Shown here one piece after another: positions 1 through 7,297 of a stretch of DNA of 17,305 nucleotides (its first letter is position 1; the number at the start of each line of letters is the position of its first letter). The stretch comes from Rickettsiaceae bacterium (lineage in GTDB: Bacteria; Pseudomonadota; Alphaproteobacteria; Rickettsiales; Rickettsiaceae), in assembly GCA_030731565.1 (NCBI GenBank), contig JANQTT010000050.1, positions 1-17,305 of the forward strand. The letters are read 5' to 3'. Position numbers and translations under genes: made by a program. The notes under the pieces are model-generated. The model saw nothing but the letters and a program-made list of their open reading frames with translations. It was not told the DNA's origin and searched no databases.

Positions 1-445
1 CGCCAATTAAAGCATAAAGCCCCACGCCGCGCCTGAAAACACACGGAGCATTCGCCACGCGAGCATCCGAGGTATTAGTGCACATCCTATCATCAATAAA
101 CTGACAATCCTGCAAGCGTTCACAAAAACGACTTAATACATCCCCTTCACCACTCGCACTAAACCAAGGACACCAAGCTGATAGCTCGCTCCCATTGTTC
201 CTGTCTATCCCATAATCCCAGCCCTTAACCATCAGAGTAAGCGGACGACCGTTAACCCTATAACCAGAATCCCGCCACGGCGCAACCTGATTCGCCCCCA
301 CCTGCCCAGAAAACTCCGACTTAGAATACCGAGCACTAACCGTAACCACCCCATGCCCAAAATCATCCGCCTCTATACACCGCTCTCCAGTGCAACCAGA
401 AAGAGTCAATAATACTAATATTGCTATAATATAGTTTTTAGTCAT
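1..445 (-). CDS. rvhB6e: Probable VirB6-family paralogue (rvhB6e), N-terminal 148 codons only
   Basis: An open frame runs from ATG at 445 to the left window edge without a stop, so only the N-terminus is seen. The ATG overlaps the end of the preceding virB6 paralogue by 8 bp (ATGACTAA), indicating translational coupling. The protein starts with a hydrophobic segment ending in the lipobox LSGC (residues 15-18), so Cys18 may be lipidated; Thr at +2 does not suggest inner-membrane retention by the E. coli rule. The following extracytoplasmic region has several Cys (for example SAWCPW) and the stretch APWRDSGYRVNGRPLTLMV, which parallels motifs near the N-termini of the two preceding paralogues (GKWLNTNLRLKSGQ and GSWVSTGVKVHGG). 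Position after four virB6 genes fits the fifth rvhB6 gene of Rickettsia, and the ELSAWCPW and GVGLY motifs look familiar from that family from memory. The membrane core is outside the window, so a stand-alone lipoprotein is not excluded. It is compositionally odd: about 50% GC by hand count. Confidence 0.8.
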   Translation of the reverse strand, partial: MTKNYIIAILVLLTLSGCTGERCIEADDFGHGVVTVSARYSKSEFSGQVGANQVAPWRDSGYRVNGRPLTLMVKGWDYGIDRNNGSELSAWCPWFSASGEGDVLSRFCERLQDCQFIDDRMCTNTSDARVANAPCVFRRGVGLYALIG

Positions 446-3400
446 CTTTTCCGGTTAATTTTTTACTTAGCTTTCTTTCAGTAGTTGGTTTATCGCTGCT
501 CGAAGGTTTTTCGTCTTTTCTTAGCTCATTCGTATGAGTATCATTTTTTTTATCTTGTGGTTCTATTTTTTCTTGAGCATCAAGTTTTTTAGAATTGCTA
601 TCAATTCCTGGCTTTTCATTCGAATCAACTGGATGGTCATTAGTCTCAGTTATTTGTTTATCCGGACTAACTGAAGGGTTATCAACAACTTTATCTTGAG
701 TTTCATCGTTTCTAGTAATCTCTGGTCTTTGAGAATCTTTTGTCTCAGACTCAGTCGTATCTCTTTTTTCTGTTAGAGATTCCGTATTACCTTTACTTAT
801 TGTTTCCTTATCAGTTGTACCACCGCCAAGCTCTAGTTTTTGAGAATCTTTTGTCTTGGATTCAGTCGTATCTTTCCTTTCTGTTAAAGGATCTGTATTA
901 CCTTTACTTGGTGTTTCTTTATCAGCTGTACCACTACCTTTGACTGCCTCACGCTGGGCAACGTTAACATTTCCTGTTGTATCTTTTTTATCTGGCCCAG
1001 TAAATGATTTTTCTTCAGTAGATGATTTTTTAACTTTCCCATCTTTCCAAGATACATCTTTGGGAGCTAAGCTATTGCTATCATCGGGTTTAAGCTCGTT
1101 AGGGTTATCCTTGCCAACAATCGTAGGTTTTTTACTGCCAAAACCACTTGGATTACTCTTAACCTCTGGATTTTCCTTCTTTCCTTCCTCGGGTTTTTTT
1201 GTATCTGGCCCTGGTTTATTAACACTAGGTGGATCTTTAGCTTCAGGCAAGTTATTAGGGTCAGATTTTTTTTCTGAATCGTAATCAATATTTCCTGCAT
1301 CAGTCTTTGTTGCTCTTCTAGACATCTTTTGATCAATAAATTTTTCTTTTGCAAAATTACCAACCCCCTTAGCTGCCCCAGTAATAGGGCTTGCAAGTTT
1401 TTCCATATCGCTAGTAATGTCCTTAATTGGATTCATTCCGCGTTGCAATTTACCATCTTGGCGCGCAGCTAGGACGTTTGTCAGGTACTGAACTACTAGA
1501 GTTACATAGTCAACTAAACCATCAGCAAGTTTACATAATGCGAAGAATAGAAATGTTGAAGTTGCAAGCATTGAGAACGTACCTGGCGCAAAGAAAAAAT
1601 CTGTCATTGAACCTATTCCTCTTACTTCTGGTACATAAAAAGGGATTCCAGGAAGGAAAGGTAAAGTAAATGAAAAACTGATAGGGATTGACATATGATT
1701 TAAATCAAGCCCAATCTTGATTGGAATCAATATATCCCAGCACGCTCTGACTACTGTTCTAGTTACAACTTCTCCCATTATTTGATCAATTAATAAGAAA
1801 AATATTAGCAGAATGGTCGGTTGTATCATCTGGCTAAACATTGTAGAAATCCAGTTATCGAACATGCTCTTTGTACGCTCGAATAAAATTAGGATAATGA
1901 AAAATGGCGCAAGTGAAATCATTACAGCTAGTCCAAGGAATGCGAGACAGTAGCCTACTATCACTTGAAGAACAGCTCTGAAGAATATCAGAATACCATA
2001 TATAGTCATAATAGCAAAAAATGTCAGACCATTATGAATCTGTAATAATTGGATAAATAATAGAGCCCACATGTTACCATTAATGTATTTTTCTATCACT
2101 GGATCTATAAAACCAAAGACATTTCCCGCTGAGCTCGTGACGCCTATGACAGTTGTCATTAAATATTCTGTGCCTTCAATAAAGACATTAAATAAATTTT
2201 TACTAAAAAAAGTCCAGCTTGTTTGACTAAATAGAGCTAACACAACGCCAATTTTAAGGACTCTGGTGACAATATCAGTAACTGTGATTTGTGTTGCTCC
2301 AGCAAGAAACATCAGCCCATAAATTATTATGTATAAGACTAACATTAATCTAGCAATATTTTGCAGAGCGGCATTGCTAACTAATTTCTTGTATATTACC
2401 TCGGATAATCCATTAAACTTTTCTCGTAATGGTTTTACGATATGGTCGTATACAACACTAGAAAACCAATTAGTACCAGTATAATTTGCTGTTTTTACTT
2501 GGATAGTTCCCGTAACGTCCGGATTCGTATTAATTACTCTTAACCACAAAAACCCATCTTCATTTGCATTCCCCCTAAAACTCTCTCCAATTGACGTACC
2601 CGAGGTTTTGCTAGTAGGTATCGCTGTTTCTGAAATATAATATTCTATCTGTAAATCTTTTAAATCTTCTGGGCTTATAGCTTTAGAGGAATTACCAATT
2701 TCGATTTCCATTAAATACCTTCCCATATATATAAAGTTCATATTCAAAGAAGGTTTTATAGAGGTCATATATGCATAAAACGTACTATAATCGTTTACCG
2801 ACTGTAATGATGACCACTTAGACATAATTTGGGTATCTATATTATACATTCCGTCAATACTCCATGGAGATTTAAACTCAAGCGCTCCGGTTATATTTGA
2901 TTTATGATAGAAAAAATTTTTTTCTGTAAATGAAGAATGTATAAATTTTTGCGTTTCATTTTTGATCTCAGTTCCTCCAATGGTAAGCACCATACCCCTT
3001 CCAAGGTTATATTTGCATAAAGGATTATTATCTTTTCCATTTGCTGAATCTGGACAATTTGGCATTTGTTGCCATTTTGTAGGAGTCATTATGTTATTAT
3101 TCAACTTCCCAATATAACTATTCCAGTCGATATAAAAAGCTGAATGATTGGTACAAAAAGATTTTTCAAGAAATTCAGTAAAAATGCCGCCACTGTCAGT
3201 AGCTGAACTACAGAACTTCGATAAGCTGCTATAGAATATATGATTATCAGGTAGAGAAGATGTATTAGTATAAATTGATAGTAATTCTGTTCCAATCCCA
3301 AATAGTTCCGAATGCATTTCAGAATCACTACCAAAGAACTTACCGGTTGTGTCCATAGTAATATTTATCACGTCATCTTTTTTAACTAGTATCTTTTCCC

Positions 3401-3884
3401 TTCCATTAAAATTAAAATATTCGTTATAATCTATAATTCTTTGCTTAAAAGTCATCTCAGCTATATCTTGATACCTTAATAATTGTCCGCCTTTGAATTG
3501 ATGAAAATCAGACAGGTATTTTTTAGTAGAAAAATCAAATTTTTGAATGAATATTTGAGGCGCAGCAAATCTTGGATCAATCCTATATAAGACCCTATAT
3601 TTAGCCGGCCTTGGCAAAACTCCATTAGCTAGCCATTCAATTTGCAATAATTTTCCGCCATGGACTTTGACTCCCGTTGATACCCAACTTCCAGAATTAT
3701 CAAGATTCAACGTATGTTTTGCCTGATGCAAGCCTGCAAATACTGGAACTTCAACGCAGCCAAAAAAACCCTTTAGTGTATCCATTTGAGAATCCATCCA
3801 GCCATAACGCTCGCTTGCTATTGCAGTTACAGAAAACTGCGATAACAGAGTAAGAGTTATAAGTAATGACCGTATGAATTTCAT
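438..3884 (-). CDS. rvhB6d: VirB6-family T4SS inner-membrane protein, large paralogue d (rvhB6d)
   Basis: This 1148-aa protein is a polytopic VirB6/TrbL-type component of the rvh T4SS. Residues 1-24 form a Sec signal peptide (cleavage near AIAS). Residues ~25-490 are an extracytoplasmic domain with GCVEVPVF near the start, a GSWVSTGVKV motif near 65-75 and DGFLWLRVIN near 441-450, both matched in the upstream neighbour. TM helices begin near 510 (VLYIIIYGLMFLAG). The VirB6 signature APFFIILILFERTK...MFDNW begins at residue 659, with MIQP soon after. After the last TM helix, residues ~812-1148 form a charged Lys/Asp/Thr/Ser-rich tail, probably disordered, containing two 37-residue tandem repeats (985-1058). 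Classic Agrobacterium VirB6 is near 300 aa, so both flanking domains are extensions typical of Rickettsiales paralogues. ATG 3884 is 8 bp after the previous stop; the nearest purine-rich box (GAGG) is rather far, so coupling probably drives initiation. Confidence 0.93.
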   Translation of the reverse strand: MKFIRSLLITLTLLSQFSVTAIASERYGWMDSQMDTLKGFFGCVEVPVFAGLHQAKHTLNLDNSGSWVSTGVKVHGGKLLQIEWLANGVLPRPAKYRVLYRIDPRFAAPQIFIQKFDFSTKKYLSDFHQFKGGQLLRYQDIAEMTFKQRIIDYNEYFNFNGREKILVKKDDVINITMDTTGKFFGSDSEMHSELFGIGTELLSIYTNTSSLPDNHIFYSSLSKFCSSATDSGGIFTEFLEKSFCTNHSAFYIDWNSYIGKLNNNIMTPTKWQQMPNCPDSANGKDNNPLCKYNLGRGMVLTIGGTEIKNETQKFIHSSFTEKNFFYHKSNITGALEFKSPWSIDGMYNIDTQIMSKWSSLQSVNDYSTFYAYMTSIKPSLNMNFIYMGRYLMEIEIGNSSKAISPEDLKDLQIEYYISETAIPTSKTSGTSIGESFRGNANEDGFLWLRVINTNPDVTGTIQVKTANYTGTNWFSSVVYDHIVKPLREKFNGLSEVIYKKLVSNAALQNIARLMLVLYIIIYGLMFLAGATQITVTDIVTRVLKIGVVLALFSQTSWTFFSKNLFNVFIEGTEYLMTTVIGVTSSAGNVFGFIDPVIEKYINGNMWALLFIQLLQIHNGLTFFAIMTIYGILIFFRAVLQVIVGYCLAFLGLAVMISLAPFFIILILFERTKSMFDNWISTMFSQMIQPTILLIFFLLIDQIMGEVVTRTVVRACWDILIPIKIGLDLNHMSIPISFSFTLPFLPGIPFYVPEVRGIGSMTDFFFAPGTFSMLATSTFLFFALCKLADGLVDYVTLVVQYLTNVLAARQDGKLQRGMNPIKDITSDMEKLASPITGAAKGVGNFAKEKFIDQKMSRRATKTDAGNIDYDSEKKSDPNNLPEAKDPPSVNKPGPDTKKPEEGKKENPEVKSNPSGFGSKKPTIVGKDNPNELKPDDSNSLAPKDVSWKDGKVKKSSTEEKSFTGPDKKDTTGNVNVAQREAVKGSGTADKETPSKGNTDPLTERKDTTESKTKDSQKLELGGGTTDKETISKGNTESLTEKRDTTESETKDSQRPEITRNDETQDKVVDNPSVSPDKQITETNDHPVDSNEKPGIDSNSKKLDAQEKIEPQDKKNDTHTNELRKDEKPSSSDKPTTERKLSKKLTGKDD
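711..932 (-). repeat. Two 111-bp tandem repeats in the rvhB6d tail
   Basis: Two in-frame imperfect copies (932-822 and 821-711) encode 37-residue units beginning GTADKETPSKGN and GTTDKETISKGN and sharing the later segment TKDSQ. Identity is high but not perfect. The repeats sit in the hydrophilic C-terminal tail, so copy-number change would keep the frame. Confidence 0.85.
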
Positions 3885-3892
3885 AGTTCTAA

Positions 3893-6800
3893 CTATTTAT
3901 CCTCATTATTTGAATTCTTAGACCCAGAATCTTTACTTGTTTCTTTTGTTTCAGATTCGAGGTTCGGCTTATCGGTGCCTGATTCGTTAGTTGTAGTATT
4001 TTGTAGATTATTATTACTTAAATTCTTACTTTCGTCTTCTTTCGTTACAGTTGACTTATCCGAACGTGGCTCAGACTCTGGATTAGGTCCCTCTGGACGT
4101 GATCTATGTGTACCTATACTAGGTCGCTTCGAAGAAGATTCTGATTCTAGGTTAGACCCTTCAGGACTTGGCTTAGACTCCGGATTAGATCCTTCTGGAC
4201 GTAATCTGTGTGCTCCTATACTAGGCCGCTCTGAAGGAGATTTGGATTCTGGGTTAGATCCTTTGGAACGTGACTCAGACTCCGGATTAGATACTTCTGG
4301 ACGTGATCTATGCGCTCCTATATTAGGTCGTTCTGAAGAAGATTTGGATTCTGGGTTAGCCCCCTCGGAACTTACGTTTGCATGCTTACTAGCTTCTGTC
4401 GTTTTTACTCCTGGTTTCCATTTTTCACTTTCTGATTCAGTAGCCGCTTCTTTTGAAGGAGTTTCTTCTGGTTGAATGCCCGATGGATTTATACCACTAT
4501 CGCTATCACTAACATTAGCATCTGTTTTATTAAGCTGTGGGTCACTATCACTTTTTTTTGGATCATCACTACTTTGGCTAGGTTTGTTATCAGATGGAGG
4601 TTTAATATCTTTCCTATTTGTGCTATCTATCGGCATTTTTTTATCTGCAGATTGCATGCTCTTTAGCCTATCTTTCATTTGGTCTTTCATTTGCGCTCGG
4701 CTCTTTTTATCAAGGCCAACCGCTGATAAGGCTTTATCTCCAATCGCATTAGCCATTCCTGAACCCATTCCAGTAGCTGATGGACCACCGGCACTACCGG
4801 CCAGCCTTGCTACAATATTACCTGAAAAATCAACATATCCCCACATACAGTAAGCAAGCATTAAAAGTACAACCATATTCTGCATATTTAGCCCCATTTG
4901 ACTGCTTTTATGGTCAAATCCCCAAGGAGCAAACCAGTTAAAACAAAAAATTTCTACATCAAGAAATGCGGGAGTAACGCCTGGAATAGTAGGGAATGGT
5001 AATTTAAGTGGAATCGCACATTTCCAGCACACACTGTAACCAACCACGAAATCTAAATAAATTGTAAATAATTGCGTGAGGATGATTATCCCTGCAAGTA
5101 AAACTACAGGCTCTAGCATATATCTAAACATGAATTTTACCCAATTATCAAATAGGTGAGCTGTTTTCTCAAATAAAATAAATGTCAAAAATAATGGAGC
5201 AAGCCCTATAAGGACAGTTATGGCCATAAAAGCCATTAAATAAACCGCTATTGCCTTGAGCAATACAATCACGATAATTATTATACAAACGAATATCAAT
5301 ATGAAGTAAATAACGCCATTTATTCCCATAGAAAGCAGAGCTAAAACTTGCGCAATAAAAGTTGAACTTAAGAATATTTTAGTCATCACTTCATTTAAGA
5401 ACATGAATGGATTAGAAATAGTAGTACTGCCTGAAAAGATACTGTAACCTGCCATATTCGAAATAATATCGTCGGTAAAACCCGTAACAAAATCGAATAC
5501 ATAATCGTTAAAGAACTCAAATGTTTTTTCATTAAGTAGCCCTGCAACAAATGCTATTTTTATAATGCGAAGCACTAAGTCCGTTTGGCTTATTTGGACC
5601 ATTCCAATCAAGAACATCATACCATATATCATGATATATAATGAAAGCAGGCCTTTTACATAATTAAAGAAATTAGTACATCCACCAGATCCGGAAATGC
5701 CCTTATAGCACGTCATGTTCTTAAATATTTGTTCAGCCGCGCCCTGGATTTTATTTTTAAAACCTTGGAAAAAAGGCTCCAGAATATCATGATAGAACCC
5801 ACCTTGTTCAATGGACGTCATAAAATCAACGCGATATTGGCCAAAACTATCTTTGTAATCATTAGGATCATTATTAATCCTGAGCCATAAATAACCATCT
5901 TTATTACCAGGGGCAGTAATACTACCTGAACCATTAGCATCTAATAACATGTTTTCTGGAGATAACGTATCACTATTCGGGTTTTTACCATAGTCAGCAA
6001 TTATATATTGAATATTGCCTCTACCAGAATATGTGTCATTAAAGCTATTACCATTTTCTCTCCGACATTTTGTCTGTTTGATATTTAAAACGTAACCGCC
6101 GGTATTATCAGAAAAATTCATATCAGTATCATGATTCCTGTATTGAAGGTAGGCCACATCACTTGTTGTATATATCTCATCTCTTATGACTCGGTAGTCT
6201 GCATCAGGATTCAAGCTACTTTGATTTGATTCAATTTTTGAATAACCAAAATTACTACCTCTGCTTTTTTTATTTGTCGGGTTTTCGTTTGAATCGTATC
6301 TGTAAAGCAAGCCGGTTGCAGTATCTGCAGAAAACCAAAAATATTTCTTGTTTTGCCAGTCTCCCATGACATATTGCCAATTATTTCGGCAATCTTGGTT
6401 AAGATTAGTATTTAACGCATTAACGTCTGCTCTCCAGGGGGAAGTATATTTACCATCATTTCTATACGGTTCAGGAGGAATACCCATCACATTTTTATAA
6501 CACCCGCACCAATCACATACTGTGCGGTAACCTTCCCAGCAAAGCACACCCCAAGTATCCCAACCTTTACACTCTTCTCTGCAATTACATTCATAACACT
6601 TTGAATCCCAGTAGCAAGTAGAGACATAAGTTGATCCACTACTCCATATTGAATAGCGCCCACAAATTGGATTATAAGCTTTCTTTCCTTCAGTACAGTC
6701 AGCCTCTTCCATCCTTTTCATAAAATTATTATATACAGTACTATTCCCTACTGTTGACTTCTTATCTGGATGGATTGCTACGACTATATGATCGTTTTTA

Positions 6801-7297
6801 AATACCTGAGCTATGTTCCTCCATTCGTCTGTTTTAGCATCAAAAATTAAATTTATTGGCGGCGATGTTTTATTTTCAACTCGTGGGATTTCAATTAATT
6901 TCCCATCTTTATCTAAATGAGAATTTTGCTGCAGATTATATGCCGGAATATAAGCTTTACATAAACTAACTTCACCTTTTACAATTAAATCTACCTTTTG
7001 CCCACTTTTTAGACGTAAGTTTGTGTTTAACCATTTACCATATGTGTTTGGATCTAGCTCTATGCCTTCAGAGGATGCAGAGCTAAGAGCGGTATAATTT
7101 GCATTGGCTTTTAAAGTAATGGAGTTCATAATACTAGATGAACTTGAAACTGACATGTCCTTATCCAAATTATATCTATATAAACAACCATCAGTTATAT
7201 CCATAGCACCAATGATCGCCACTATCCAGAGTACTAGCATTATGACAATAGCAATTAGCGTTAAGGCACCAAGGAGTACTAACTTTTCACTTTTCAT
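3893..7297 (-). CDS. rvhB6c: VirB6-family T4SS inner-membrane protein, large paralogue c (rvhB6c)
   Basis: This 1134-aa VirB6/TrbL-family protein has an N-terminal hydrophobic anchor (residues ~6-32) without an obvious cleavage site. A ~500-residue extracytoplasmic domain follows, with a KWLNTNLRLKSGQ motif (~90-102), a cluster of nine cysteines (~228-268, including CYECNC and CDWCGC) and DGYLWLRINNDPNDY just before the membrane region (~462-477). TM helices start near 546 (LYIMIYGMMFLIG). The family signature APLFLTFILFEKT...LFDNW lies at 700-719, followed by MLEP. From ~832 onward the protein is hydrophilic, Ser/Pro/Glu/Lys-rich and probably disordered, with three 34-residue tandem repeats (977-1078). 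Its core is closest to that of the following gene (shared MIYGMMFLIG/IIYGLMFLAG and QIS/TxTD motifs). The ATG shares its A with the previous stop (TAATG) and has a strong GGGAGGGG Shine-Dalgarno 7 nt upstream, so the start is well supported. Confidence 0.94.
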   Translation of the reverse strand: MKSEKLVLLGALTLIAIVIMLVLWIVAIIGAMDITDGCLYRYNLDKDMSVSSSSSIMNSITLKANANYTALSSASSEGIELDPNTYGKWLNTNLRLKSGQKVDLIVKGEVSLCKAYIPAYNLQQNSHLDKDGKLIEIPRVENKTSPPINLIFDAKTDEWRNIAQVFKNDHIVVAIHPDKKSTVGNSTVYNNFMKRMEEADCTEGKKAYNPICGRYSIWSSGSTYVSTCYWDSKCYECNCREECKGWDTWGVLCWEGYRTVCDWCGCYKNVMGIPPEPYRNDGKYTSPWRADVNALNTNLNQDCRNNWQYVMGDWQNKKYFWFSADTATGLLYRYDSNENPTNKKSRGSNFGYSKIESNQSSLNPDADYRVIRDEIYTTSDVAYLQYRNHDTDMNFSDNTGGYVLNIKQTKCRRENGNSFNDTYSGRGNIQYIIADYGKNPNSDTLSPENMLLDANGSGSITAPGNKDGYLWLRINNDPNDYKDSFGQYRVDFMTSIEQGGFYHDILEPFFQGFKNKIQGAAEQIFKNMTCYKGISGSGGCTNFFNYVKGLLSLYIMIYGMMFLIGMVQISQTDLVLRIIKIAFVAGLLNEKTFEFFNDYVFDFVTGFTDDIISNMAGYSIFSGSTTISNPFMFLNEVMTKIFLSSTFIAQVLALLSMGINGVIYFILIFVCIIIIVIVLLKAIAVYLMAFMAITVLIGLAPLFLTFILFEKTAHLFDNWVKFMFRYMLEPVVLLAGIIILTQLFTIYLDFVVGYSVCWKCAIPLKLPFPTIPGVTPAFLDVEIFCFNWFAPWGFDHKSSQMGLNMQNMVVLLMLAYCMWGYVDFSGNIVARLAGSAGGPSATGMGSGMANAIGDKALSAVGLDKKSRAQMKDQMKDRLKSMQSADKKMPIDSTNRKDIKPPSDNKPSQSSDDPKKSDSDPQLNKTDANVSDSDSGINPSGIQPEETPSKEAATESESEKWKPGVKTTEASKHANVSSEGANPESKSSSERPNIGAHRSRPEVSNPESESRSKGSNPESKSPSERPSIGAHRLRPEGSNPESKPSPEGSNLESESSSKRPSIGTHRSRPEGPNPESEPRSDKSTVTKEDESKNLSNNNLQNTTTNESGTDKPNLESETKETSKDSGSKNSNNEDK
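4064..4369 (-). repeat. Three 102-bp tandem repeats in the rvhB6c tail
   Basis: Anchors on the plus strand (cctata) recur at 4113, 4215 and 4317, giving an exact 102-bp period. Each copy encodes 34 residues with a core like SERPSIGAHR and SNPESE. The three copies are diverged by scattered substitutions without indels, so the period stays a multiple of three. Confidence 0.88.

Noticed and set aside
856..1284. 142-aa plus-strand open frame rich in Ser/Leu
   Set aside because: Antisense to the Lys/Asp/Ser-rich rvhB6d tail; no initiation signal and composition is the complement of the real gene.
4064..4369. CRISPR-like regular repeat spacing
   Set aside because: The 102-bp units are contiguous, coding and lack conserved short repeats separated by unique spacers; no cas genes nearby.
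3975..4475. 166-aa plus-strand open frame with apparent internal repeats
   Set aside because: It is antisense to the 102-bp tandem repeats of rvhB6c; its repeats are explained entirely by that gene.
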